Shown here: one piece after another, positions 22,485 to 32,240 of the stretch | How positions within the stretch are numbered: the stretch's first letter is position 1 | How the letters are laid out: every line of letters begins with the position of its first letter | Assembly: GCF_024323335.1 (NCBI RefSeq) | Contig: NC_066581.1 | Coordinates: 462,706,289-462,770,288, forward strand | From: Lathyrus oleraceus | Taxonomy: Eukaryota; Streptophyta; Magnoliopsida; Fabales; Fabaceae | DNA length: 64,000 nt | Direction: 5' to 3' | The notes under the pieces: model-generated | The model's input: the letters and a program-made list of their open reading frames with translations, nothing else | Database searches by the model: none | What the model was told of the DNA's origin: nothing | Made by a program: the position numbers and the translations under genes

Positions 22485-23434
22485 GATGCAATAGCTCAAT
22501 CAAGTGGCAGCTCTGACAGCTCTGAAGGCTCTGAAGGTGAAGGTGATACTTCTTCCTCTGATTGATGGTTTCCCCCCTTTTGTGTTGAAGACTGAAGATG
22601 GTGGGAGGTATGTTGTGGTGATGTTGTGATGGGTGTGCTGTGCTTAAAGACTATTCTGGTGTTGTTCTTTGGAAGATGTTCCCCCCTTGTTGTTTGGAAG
22701 CTGAAGTTTTTTTATTATTTTCTATTTAATTGTGTATTTTGTGGCAGTCCTCATTGATGCCTGTTTGTAATATTTTGGGCTCTTAATGAGTTCCTTGGAT
22801 TTGTTCATTATCTCAGCTATCACAGTTGTGTATGATGATGGTTTGTACCTCCTGAACAATTATGTTTTAACATTTTTAATGTTATAACATCTGATCTGAC
22901 ATTCTCTGATAGGCTAATTGACATTTATTTTGTCTAATTGGTCACCTTTGGTCAATTTTGACTAAAAAGGGGGAGAAATGTCTATGTGGAGCTGAAGCTG
23001 TGAGGAGACAGATGGACAGCTATTGTTAAACACAATGTTGTTCTGTTTTACAGATGTCAAAGGAGATGTCTGATGTGTGGTGGTGCACATGTGGTGATGT
23101 TTAAGCAGATGTCAGAATGACATTCTGTTGGTTACATGTGTTGTTATTAACAAAGGAGATGAATGCACAGGTTTAGGGGGAGAAGAAGTACTCTTGTGCA
23201 TTTGTGTGTCTTACTAGTTGCATCCATAACTAGTAATTCTGTTTGTGTTTCACAGATTTAGGGGGAGGAGAAGTACCCTTGTACATGTGTGTATTACTAG
23301 TAGCTATAACTAATAATTGTATTTGCTTCTGCTTCATATTAAACTACTGTTATGTTGTTTAAACAACTGATAGTTTTCTTGTGAACAAAAAGGACAGATA
23401 TATGTTTTAGCCAAAATTTGCCAAAGGGGGAGTT
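22485..23434 (+). other. B2 3' noncoding region
   Basis: It has no ORF. It contains a Ser/Gly-coding relic just after the stop, then purine tracts aaaaagggggaga (about 22964-22976), one near 23174, one near 23260, and the final ccaaagggggagtt (23421-23434) next to the 3' LTR. It is homologous to 8937-9581. Confidence 0.85.
23421..23434 (+). other. Polypurine tract of B2
   Basis: ccaaagggggagtt directly precedes TGTTGG of the 3' LTR. The same sequence precedes the LTRs of B1 (9569-9581) and B3 (47260-47273). Confidence 0.85.
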
Positions 23435-24645
23435 TGTTGGTTCTAAGTGTTGGCAGTAATTTTGGTAAAACAAAGAGTGTTCACAAGATGTCATGTGTGA
23501 TGTCTTAACATGAGATATCATGTGTACCTGCTGGAATTCAAGAACATGATCATGCAGGATTGTATCAGAATGTCATAATAGAATGACATCTGGTGATGCG
23601 TACCTGCTGGAGTTCAAATGGAAGACATGATCATGCAGGATTGTTTCAGAATGTCATAATGACATGATATCTGATATGGTTGTACCTACTGGAAGTTATA
23701 AAAGGAATTATGAAGTTATGCAGGAATTGTTCCAAGATGTCAGACCCGATATCATGACATCCTGTACACAGAATATTCAGTATGAATGTCTGGTGTTTTG
23801 TGATTGCACAATTAATGGCAATCTATGTATGATTGAAGATCTGATTTGCAGGCGCATTCAATCATGGATTACAACCTGATTTACTTATTTTCCAAAGAGA
23901 TCTAACCAGCTGTCATGAGAAGATTTGATTGGAAAATAGATTTAGGGTTTTCAAGATGTCCAAGCCTAGCAGAAAGCTTCTATAAAAAGGGACTTAGAAA
24001 ACCTATTTTTACACACAACCAATACTGAGCGAAATACATAGAGAGAGCTAGGGTTTGTGTCTTGTTTAGTCGTGAGACTTGTAAGCCATTCAAGTCATCC
24101 ATTGATGATCGAATTGGTCTGATTTGTGGTTGTAATTTGTCACTCTAAAGCTGTTAAGCAAGAGTGTGTATCTACTTGATCAAAGTTGTGAAGCAAGATC
24201 AAGTGTGTGTCTTCTTGATCAAAGTTGTTAAGCAAGATCAAGAGTGTGTCTTCTTGATTGAAACTGTGACGTAAAATCAAGAGTGTGTTATTGAAAAGTG
24301 TTTTCTTTTCTCAAGGGATTGTTATTTAAGATCACATGTGTGATTGTAGGGAAGTGAGTGGGTTCTCATATATAAGAGTGCTTAGGTAGAAATTGCACGG
24401 GTAGAGATTAGGTGAGAAAGATTGTAACTTGTTGAAGTGTACGGAGAGTCTTTGAACTGATTCTATTTTAGTGAATTTCCTTCCTGGCTTGGTAGCCCCC
24501 AAATGTAGGTAAGTTGGACCGAACTGGGTTAACAATTGCTTGTGCATCTTGCATTACTATTCTTTATCTTTATACTGTTTGCATTACTCAGATATTAGTG
24601 TCGTGACATTACCTTCGACATCTCATATCTGATACCAGAATTTCA
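23435..24645 (+). repeat. B2 3' LTR
   Basis: It is 1,211 bp, starting TGTTGGTTCTAAG and ending GAATTTCA. It is collinear with 10453-11662; substitutions concentrate in the U3 half, while the last 300 bp are nearly identical. The TATA box is at 23981-23988. In the palindrome one arm has changed (gatatcatgacatc). Confidence 0.93.
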
Positions 24646-24817
24646 GATTTCCTTCCTGGCTTGGTAGCCCCCAGACGTAGGTGAGTAGCACCGAACTGGG
24701 TTAACAATTGCTTGTGTCTCTTGCATTACTGTTCTTTATCTTTATCCTGTTTGTATTATTCAGATATTAGTGTCGTGACATTACCTTCGACATCTCATAT
24801 CTGATACCAGAATTTCA
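24646..24817 (+). repeat. B1 shared LTR, right part
   Basis: It begins with the TSD GATTT and continues the LTR broken at 10452 (ccttcctggcttggtagcccc ... gaatttca). It ends in CA at 24817, directly before a PBS. Confidence 0.9.
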
Positions 24818-24819
24818 AT

Positions 24820-24831
24820 TGGTATCAGAGC
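24820..24831 (+). other. Second PBS downstream of the shared LTR
   Basis: TGGTATCAGAGC, complementary to initiator tRNA-Met, lies three bases after the LTR end. The LTR also has a polypurine tract on its left (9569-9581), so it has both 3'-LTR and 5'-LTR neighbours. Confidence 0.9.
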
Positions 24832-24884
24832 AGGCATCCTGCTCTTGTTCTGGGTAAGATCTAGGGACGATACTTTTTGGTACT

Positions 24885-25410
24885 ATGGAGAGAGATGGAG
24901 GATCTGTTCACAGGACACCAATTTTGGATTGATCTAACTATGACTACTGGAAACCTCGAATGATAGCTTTCCTAAAATCTCTTGATAATAAGGCTTGGAA
25001 GGTTGTGGTAATAGGATGGGAACATCCAGTAGTTACTAAGGAAGGAGAAGCCACAACTGATAAGAAGCCTGAAGAACAATGGTCCAAGGAGGAGGAGGAT
25101 CTAGCCCTTGGAAATTCTAAAGCATTGAATACTATATTCAATGGAGTAGACAAGAATACCTTCAGATTGGTAAACAACTGTGAGGTGACCAAAGATGCTT
25201 GGGACATTCTCAAGACCACTCATGAAGGCACCTCTAGAATGAAGATATCTAGATTGCAGCTACTCACTACCAAGTTTGAAAATTTAAGGATGAAAGATGA
25301 TGAAAAGATTCATGAATTTCACATGAATATCCTTGAAATTGCTAATGCCTCGGGAGCTCTAGGAGAGAAGATGTCAGATGAAAAGTTAGTAAGTAAAATC
25401 CTCAAGTCAC
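24885..25410 (+). pseudogene. gag: B1 truncated gag
   Basis: The ATG at 24885 starts the family Gag (MERDGGSVHR). Codon 16 is TGA where B2 has GGA. From 24960 the frame is open for about 150 codons with the usual blocks (MIAFLKSLDNKAWKVV, AKDAWDIL-like TKDAWDILKTTHEG, ASGALGEKMSDEKL). At about 25410 it stops matching B2 and runs into the minus-strand gag of E. The rest of the element is absent from the window. Confidence 0.88.
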
Positions 25411-26308
25411 ACCTCGATGCATAGTGATTGATCTTGTTGCATTTGAAGCACTTGATTTGTGATTTGTCACACCTCGACCATGAATTTCCTCTTCCATGAC
25501 CTCTTGTTGCTTGTGGATTCCAACTTCTTTCTCTATTGTTAGAGTAGTTGTTATAACTGCCTCTTCCTTCACCTCCATGTCCTCGTCCACACCCCCGATC
25601 TTGGCCACGACCTCGTCCTCTTTGGCTCTTATAATTCGTATAATTTTCTTCCTTTATGTTGAGTTGTAGTAGTTGCTCCATAGCCTCTTTTTGTTTAATT
25701 TTTCTCTTTTGTTTTTCTTCGTATGCTTGTAAGGAACCCATGAGTTTCTCAATAGTCATGGTCTTTAAATCCTTGTTTTCTTCAATGTTGGTAACAATGA
25801 AGTCAAAACTTGGATTTAAAGTGCGAAGTATTTTCTCCATGACTTTTACCTCATCAACATCTTCACCATTTCTTTTAAGTTGATTGACTACGACCAATAC
25901 TCGAGAAAAATAATCAGAAATTGACTCGGACTCTTCCATAAATAAACGTTCAAAATCACCTCTAAGAGTTTGAAGACGAATCTCTTTCACCTGTTCCACT
26001 CCTTTGTTGCAAGTTTGAAGTTTTTCCCATGCTCCTTTGGCCTTCGTTACATTGGAGATCTTCTCAAATGTATCTTCATCCACCGATTGATAAATCAGGA
26101 AGAGAGCTTTCTTGTCTCTCTTTCTTAACTCCCTCAATGTCTCCTTTACACCTTGGTTTAGGGAGGCTTCATCTTTCTCATTGAAGCCTTTCTAAACAAT
26201 ATCCCACACATCTTGAGCTCTTAGTAGCGCCTTCATCTTAATACTCCAATTGTCATAGTTGTTCTTTGTGAGCATCGACATTTGAAAAGGAAAACCTCCA
26301 TTCGCCAT
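25411..26308 (-). pseudogene. gag: Element E Gag
   Basis: The start ATG is complementary to 26306-26308, just downstream of the PBS. The first part is MANGGFPFQMSMLTKNNYD (DUF4219-like start), followed by a TAG at 26192-26194 where a Gln is expected. From 26137 the frame is open: KRDKKALFLIYQSVDEDTFE, KGAWEKLQTCNKGVEQVKEIR, FSRVLVVVNQLKRNGEDVDE, the UBN2 region, then an Arg/Gly-rich region (GRGRGQDRGCGRGHGGEGRG) and the knuckle CFKCNKINHYASRC at the breakpoint. Anything after the knuckle in this frame is B1 antisense and not part of E. Confidence 0.88.
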
Positions 26309-26324
26309 TATTTAGGACCTTGAA

Positions 26325-26336
26325 GCTCTGATGCCA
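26325..26336 (-). other. Primer-binding site of E
   Basis: The minus strand reads TGGCATCAGAGC, one base from the perfect initiator tRNA-Met complement, three bases from the LTR. Confidence 0.8.
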
Positions 26337-26339
26337 CTT

Positions 26340-26709
26340 TGTTGGAAATAAACCTTTTTGTGTTTAAGAAAAATATGTGGGAATATTAGAGGCTTGAATA
26401 GAGACTTGGTAGGTAGGAGAGTTATTTATGGAAGAGAGAACTTTACATTTTTGCTTGATTCGAAAGTGTTGAATTACATCTCTATTTATAGTACTCTAAG
26501 GAGAACTTAGACACACTAATTTTAGAGAGTTCTCAACTATAGATATTCAAAGAGTATTCTAGAAAATATTATAATCTTAAGAAATATCTAAATACTCTAA
26601 ATACTACAAGACGTTTCTAGAAACATTACCCAATATAAACTAAGCCCAAATAACTAAGTCCAAAATCAAATAATAAAATTAGGCTCAAATCAAGTTTAAT
26701 ATTTCAACA
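26340..26709 (-). repeat. 5' LTR of E
   Basis: It is 370 bp, reading TGTTGAAATATT ... TTTCCAACA on the minus strand. A TATA box (tataaatag) lies at about 26482-26490. No second copy is present in the window. Confidence 0.85.
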
Positions 26710-26790
26710 AAACAGACAACATTTAATGAAAGCACACACAATTGTTCAATGAAAGCACACACAATTTACAAAATATTTCAGCAGAACAAT
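26710..26790 (+). repeat. 81-bp dispersed repeat, copy 1
   Basis: It begins aaacagacaacatttaatg directly at the edge of the E LTR. It matches 27168-27248 with one visible mismatch (c/a). Inside each copy 'aatgaaagcacacacaatt' occurs twice. Confidence 0.85.
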
Positions 26791-27167
26791 GAATCCAAGC
26801 TATGTTCAAGAGAAAATAATAATGGGTTTCATATTAAATTTATCAATAATAAGAGAAACCAAATGATAATAAATGATTTAATTTACTCAAATAACTTTTG
26901 GGGTTATTTCTCATAATATCTAATGAAAATAAAAGTTGAGGTGAGTTTTTTTCCTTACTTTGTGTTCTTATCTAATACAAAATAAAAAACACTCAACATA
27001 TTAAATTATCATACCTCCATGAATTCATGCAAATTTTCATCCTTTTATCTAACTTGGATCTGCAAAATCATAAGATTAATCATATACATGAAATTCCAAT
27101 TACAATCTCACTAAAAATTAAATTCTTAAATGCACATTACAGGGCAATCCTATCAAAAGGAAAGGTA

Positions 27168-27248
27168 AAACAGACAAAATTTAATGAAAGCACACACAAT
27201 TGTTCAATGAAAGCACACACAATTTACAAAATATTTCAGCAGAACAAT
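27168..27248 (+). repeat. 81-bp dispersed repeat, copy 2
   Basis: Same sequence as 26710-26790, 458 bp to the right. Sequences outside the repeat differ. Confidence 0.85.
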
Positions 27249-27883
27249 TTCTTCAATAGTTCAACAATTATCCATACATAGTTAATTTTATTGGAAAACA
27301 TATTTAAGCATCCCAATGCATAAATTGATGTTAATGAAAGGTAGGGAACTAAACTTGCATAATGCATAATCTTACTGGCAAATTTAACTACCAATGCATA
27401 TTGTGTGCATATTGTGTTGATCATTAATCTAAGGAATCTAACTTGCATACTTTGGCCAATTAGAATATAAAAAAGACATAATAATCAATAACAACATTAG
27501 TTAAGATGACCATGGTGAAATAGAAAGTGTTTATATGGTTGAAATTGTGTTTAAGAAATGATAATGCTAAGTAGTTAGCATGTGCATACTGTTATTTGAC
27601 GAATGAAAAGGTGGAAAAGGATAAATAATCACTAATATGCTCTTGTTGACTCTTCTAGAGTAAAATTATTGAGCAGTTGAGAACAACAATCTATATCTTG
27701 ACAGAAAATTTCAACAGAATAAAAAATAATATTAAGGCATGTTAAAGCATTAAAATGAAGTGAGAATGAAATAGAAAAAGTTAAGTTACAAACATAATGA
27801 TTGGAGTTAGAATCACTCACATCTAGCTCATGATGGAAATGGAAAGTATGAGAATACCCTCAATACAGTTGCAAAAGATTGAG

Positions 27884-27970
27884 GTTGAAAGAATGGCAAA
27901 TCAATGAAAGATCAAAACTTAAATTTAATGGGGTTGAAAGAATGGCAAATCAATGAAAGATCAAAACTTC
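27884..27970 (+). repeat. 49-bp tandem duplication
   Basis: 'gttgaaagaatggcaaatca...' starts at 27884 and again at 27933; the shared core is about 37 bp, separated by 'aaatttaatgggg'. Confidence 0.8.
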
Positions 27971-29059
27971 ATAAAAACACAAAGCTTTCAAAGCTGTAAA
28001 AATCATTGTCGTGGAAATAGAAGAAAAACCTAAATTTATCAAAGTTGGATGAAAAAAACCTTACTTACACTTGGATGAAGAAGATGAACACTTATCTCCA
28101 TAACAACCTTGTCTGAAAAATCAATCAAGAAAATAATGATTCAAAGAAATATCAGATGAGTGACATAGAACAAAGTAAACACTATGGCCTAAATCATTAA
28201 ACTTCACGAGTCACCGGTTTGACAATACATTATTCATGCATCACCATAATTTCAATCGAAGCACGGTCGTGAAAGGCTCGCCGATAAAGCAGAGCAACTA
28301 TTTCAAATCTGACAACCACCACACTCGCTGCCGAAAAAGAGTTGCTGCCACCAGAGATCTACCACAGCGAATGCTTACTACTAGTAAATAAAATTTATTT
28401 TGAAAGCAAAACCAAATAAAGAGGATAAAGAAGAGAAATCGATAAAATTTTAGGGTTTATGAGTAACGTGATGAAGATGATATGAGGTTTTGAGGGATTT
28501 TCTGGATAAGTTGTATGAAGATTCGATGAATGTATGAATATCGATTTGAAGTTTTTTGGATAAGGTGATGACTTTTTTATGAATATCGGATGAACAGTTT
28601 GAAGATTTGATGAGTTTGTGGATGATTTTCTGGGTAAAGGTATGTAGGTTAGTGATTTTGATGAATGTTTCTACTTGGTTTCACTTTTTACAATATTTTG
28701 AACTGGATTTAGAGAAGAAAGAGTTGGAGTAAGAGAGAGAAACAAAAAACATGAGGTGTGTGTGTGAGAGAGAGAGAGAGAGAAACGAAATATATGGTAT
28801 TAAATAGAGAAATCAAATATTTTTGATAGATTTTCTGTGTGAGAGAGAAAAGAAAGAGAAGTGACATATTTTTTGCATTGAAAACTAGTAATAGTTGGCA
28901 ATTGCAAATAAAATAGTTGCATTCAAACTAATGTTTGTACTATCCATTTAAATTGTTAACAAATACAAAGAAATTGGAATAAAGTGTGTAACCATATCAT
29001 TAAAAATAGTAATTTGGTTGAAAAAAGTAAATTTTGGAAACAAAATTCCCCTAAAACGG

Positions 29060-29129
29060 TGACATGGCAGAAAAAGAGAAAGGGGCAAAAATTTGTTTTC
29101 CGCAGCATCTAACTTTCTTATATTATAGA
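29060..29129 (-). mobile_element. Possible Helitron 5' terminus
   Basis: On the minus strand the sequence begins A|TCTATAATATAAGAAAG and has a downstream 'gccatgtca' phrase. This resembles plant Helitron 5' ends (TC start, insertion after A). No RepHel protein or 3' hairpin is seen, so this is only a terminus-like signal. Confidence 0.35.
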
Positions 29130-29540
29130 TTTGTAAAAAAAGTTCATAGTCTATAAATAATTATAATTATAACTAACTGTATGAAGTGATATGATGGCTA
29201 TAACTAATTGACTATTGATATTGATATTTATAGTGATATAATTCGTAAAGACCTTCACGGGGGCAAGCAACATACTTTGGTCCATTCGTTATTTTCGAAT
29301 ATCCTTTGCACTGGTTTAAGTTCTTTCATTTCGGTTTGAACACCCTTTGTCTAGATGTGTCGCTTGAGTCTCCAAGTTTTTCGTCTATAACGCGTGATCG
29401 TACGTAGATTATCTAGTCTGTCAACAAACGTTACATAGGAAGTCATGAGACTTAACCACACATCCTGGATTTCAGAGAATCAACTACCCATGCTTAAATT
29501 AGTTTCTAAATTATAAGGGACTCAGTTCAAATTCATGAGC

Positions 29541-29549
29541 TATAAATAC
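29541..29549 (+). promoter_or_regulatory. TATA box in the F LTR
   Basis: TATAAATAC follows 'catgagc', about 170 bp before the LTR end at 29715, a usual position for an LTR promoter. Confidence 0.5.
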
Positions 29550-29716
29550 ATTGTTATTATCACACTAAGAAAATGATCAATAACACTAAAAAATACACTT
29601 ATAAACAACTTATCACCTCACGTGAGCTATCTCTCAATATCCTAGCAACCTTAAAGTCTTCAACAACCCTTATCCACTAGAAGTTATCACGTATATTGTA
29701 TTTTTATCCAGTACAA

Positions 29717-29735
29717 TTGGCACCCACCGCGGGCC
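29717..29735 (+). other. Primer-binding site of F
   Basis: TTGGCACCCACCGCGGGC lies one base after the LTR end (gtaca). It resembles the tRNA-Lys-type PBS (TGGCGCCCA..) seen in Tat-like gypsy elements, with one G-to-A change. Confidence 0.65.
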
Positions 29736-29806
29736 CCCTGTAAAACAGACTTGGGCCACCCTCACTGCATTTGACTAGAGTATCATCTTTACGCTCATCC
29801 CACATC

Positions 29807-30310
29807 ATGGTGAACAAAAGGACGACTACTCTAGCCAACGAAGACTCAGACGACAAGGAAAGTGTCATAGCGGAGATGTGCGCAACTATGGATGGCCTTC
29901 GTCATCAAAACCAAACTTTGCAAGATAACATTCATCATATACAGCAGTGCCAACAAGGGACAAATATGGTGGATGATATGGAAGCGTTGGATCTCCAACC
30001 TCTGTCAGACAAAATATGGGAGGTGCTCGTTTCATTGAACTTTAAGTCGTTGTCATTGGCTAAGTTTGATGGATGCAACGACCCATATGAGCATGTGACC
30101 TCCATCTGCACTTAGATGGCCATCATCCGAGCACTTGACTCTTTAAAGTGAAAGCTCTTGTTCGGAAAAAGTCATTGGACATAATCCTCACAATTGGTGC
30201 ATGTTCCATAAGGTCAAGGGGCATCAAACAGAAGATTGTTACCAACTAAAAAAGGAGATAGAATGCATCATTCAAGAGGGACACCTGAAAAAGTATATAA
30301 AGGGGAACTA
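29807..30310 (+). pseudogene. gag: Element F gag remnant
   Basis: The ATG at 29807 begins MVNKRTTTLANED. A short coiled coil follows, then LDLQPLSDKIWEVLVSLNFKS and KFDGCNDPYEHVTSICT, a signature of Tat-type Gag. TAG at 30113-30115 stops the frame. Beyond it, MAIIRALDSLK, and after a deletion CMFHKVKGHQTEDCYQLKKE (a Cys/His region), are recognisable to about 30310. Most of the capsid domain is deleted. Confidence 0.75.
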
Positions 30311-30559
30311 AGCTAGAGGATCTGGCAAACCTAACTCACAAAGTCGAGACTTGTCGGACAGTCTAGGGTCTAAAAAGGGTAAAAATCCAACTAAAGGTGG
30401 TGATGATTGTACTATTTTCCATACTCTCAAAAACCATTGTTGGAGGATTCACCGAATGCAAGATTTCCAGTCCTTCCCTGAATGAACGAACTTTCCATGT
30501 CCTGACTGTTGATAGTTTGCACATTAAATCTGAGGTGCAAGCAAATCACAAGCTCCAGA

Positions 30560-31027
30560 GGAAATGATTACCTTTTCGGAGAAGGATTCCACCGGGATTC
30601 ACCCTAACAACGACGACCCCATGGTCATTGTCGTTTGTTGCAACGATTAGGATATCAAAAGAGCCTTGATTGACCATAGGAGCTCCGCGTACATCCTCTA
30701 CTAGGACGTATTTTAGAGGCTTCCTATGAATATGAAGAACCTAAAACCCTTCCAAGGATCGTTCATAGGTTTTTTGGGAGAACCGATAAAGGTAAAGGGC
30801 TACATAATGCTAGAGACTATCTTTGGAGCAAGATAATATGCCAGAGAGATCACTATAAGATATCTAGTCAATGATGTGCCCACATCGTATAATATCAATT
30901 TTCTCCATGAGAAGGAATCTCAGCAAATGGATCTCCTTGAGGTTAGATCGCTTCCGATAGGGGTGTTTAAAGATCACCATGTAGTACACCGACAAATCTT
31001 AGAAGAATGTGTTTATCATCTATCTTA
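30560..31027 (+). pseudogene. pol: Element F protease remnant
   Basis: The frame reads ITFSEKDSTGIHPNNDDPMV, then after a stop IKRALIDHRSSAYIL, where functional proteases have D-T/S-G. The catalytic Asp is kept but the next two residues are changed to His-Arg, so it is inactive. The downstream part (PFQGSFIGFLGEPIKVKGY, RYLVNDVPTSYNINF) matches the gypsy protease fold. Several stops are present. Confidence 0.7.
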
Positions 31028-31268
31028 GTTTAGTTTTGTTGAAGACAAAATCTTATAAAAGAAGAAACATTAAAGAATAAGAAGTTTGGAATCAAGAATC
31101 AAGATTGCACGAGCTTTAGATGTTATGGAAATCAAAAGGATTTGATCATGAGATAAGGTACAATGTCAATTCATCAGTCCAAGCGAGGGTAAATTTGTGG
31201 ACGTCATCCACTCTAGTAGTGACTAAGAATGATCTATCTTTCCCTTTCATTCGCACAAACCTATCCCT

Positions 31269-32092
31269 CTAACCTTTAAAGTGGTTAGAGTAAGGTTTAA
31301 GCAAAGCTCTCCCAAGCAGGCCAACCAGGGTTACCCACCTCCAAGGCATAGAGGCCTTGGTGTAGTAAAAAGAGAAGAACATTTTGATGGTTGGGTCCAC
31401 CCCTAGTAGTCGGCATATGATTTCAAAGGCCTTTATCACGCTTAATCCATTACGCATGACCTAATTGAGAGCCACGTTGAGTTTTGTAAGAATCTTATCA
31501 ACAAAGTAAGAAAAAAGAAGGCGGACCCCAACCTCATGGATGGTAGGCAGATAGAAAAAAGGAGGAAGTAGAAAACGCATTAGATTCGGCCATATGTGCC
31601 CTCTCCTCCATAGAACACGCGCTCCCCAACAACTTCTTCTTCGTCAATAGAAAAAGAAAAATTAAGTTATTGGCAAAGTGAGGCTATCTGGTCGTCAGTG
31701 GTGTTGGCGGATCTAACTATTCTCACATCTTTAAGTTAGGGGTCATAAATAGTCATGATCGTCCCCCGTTGATATCCCTCATGGAAAATAGAAGGAAAAG
31801 AGGAGTCACCATCACGTCCCCTATTACTATCGCTTTCAAAATTAAAAGAACTCTCATAACTTTTGAACATACCTAGTTCCACTAATTTACAGTCAATAGT
31901 CCCATCGGGACGCCTCACATTCTTATAACTATAGTTTTGCACGGCTATACACACATCGCGAGTAGAGAGTTTAATCTGGTTGTCATCCTCGTCTAATTCC
32001 CTAATAATCTTCATAAAGAAAAGGAAAGGGAAAAAGGGGAGTAATCGCGTAGAACTTGAAATTGAGCTTGTGATGAGGGAGAAGTTATCCAA
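31269..32092 (-). pseudogene. Antisense additional ORF of F
   Basis: Minus-strand pieces at 32092-31736 and 31457-31269. The first includes MKIIRELDEDDNQIKLSTRD and an acidic Ser-rich part. The second, GLSVIKAFEIICRLLGVDPT..FFSFYYTKA.....WVTLVG...LLKP, resembles the plant 'gypsy-type transposon' domain (Transposase_28-like), known from Tat-lineage additional ORFs. The pieces are joined through a degenerate stretch with stops (31457-31736). Function of this ORF class is unknown. Confidence 0.55.
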
Positions 32093-32240
32093 GGTAGGAG
32101 AAATGATTCGCTAACTCTAACTAAGTCTCGTCTGATGGACTCAACTAAACATCGTCCAAAAGGGTCATTCAAGACCTAAGGGTAAGAGTGAAGCCTTGGC
32201 AAGGCTCTCACCGAAGATCGAAAGATGAGTCAGGGGTTAA

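Larger units (their letters stand above)
10453..24645 (+). mobile_element. Element B2: pol-deleted Sirevirus-type copia element
   Basis: This is a two-LTR copia element on the plus strand: LTRs of 1210 and 1211 bp, tRNA-Met PBS, gag (520 codons), protease, a deleted pol remnant, an envelope-like ORF and a polypurine tract. Without the C1 solo LTR nested in it, the element is about 8.1 kb. Compared with B3, nearly all of integrase and RT is missing and about 250 bp of unrelated sequence sits at the junction. It cannot transpose alone. The perfect TSD GATTT flanks it. Confidence 0.93.
25411..26709 (-). mobile_element. Element E: truncated Ty1/copia, 5' LTR plus gag
   Basis: On the minus strand it has a 370-bp 5' LTR (26340-26709), a PBS and gag to the zinc knuckle, and then it is cut at about 25411. 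No protease, pol or 3' LTR follows; the partner sequence is B1 gag in the opposite direction. The short LTR and the DUF4219/UBN2-type Gag indicate a copia lineage different from the Sireviruses. Confidence 0.88.
26710..29129. other. AT-rich noncoding stretch, possibly a Helitron remnant
   Basis: No convincing gene is seen. It contains two 81-bp near-identical copies (26710-26790 and 27168-27248), a 49-bp tandem duplication (27884-27970), a short (GT)(GA) microsatellite (28756-28782), and on the minus strand a possible Helitron 5' end at its right edge. A GC-richer patch at 28200-28370 has no long frame. The other end of a Helitron (hairpin plus CTRR) was not found, so the identity remains open. 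Confidence 0.4.
29130..32240 (+). mobile_element. Element F: decayed Tat-lineage Ty3/gypsy remnant
   Basis: It has an LTR end with a TATA box, a PBS-like TGGCACCCACCGCGGG, gag, a protease remnant, and then, without RT/RNase H/integrase, an antisense ORF. This order (gag, PR, deleted pol, antisense extra ORF) fits Tat-lineage elements, which often carry an additional ORF on the opposite strand between pol and the 3' LTR. The left LTR border is unclear (somewhere in 29130-29260) and no 3' LTR is visible. Confidence 0.7.

Noticed and set aside
26959..27448. Short frames near 27027-27448
   Set aside because: AT-rich composition, no domain, no conservation that can be checked; treated as chance.
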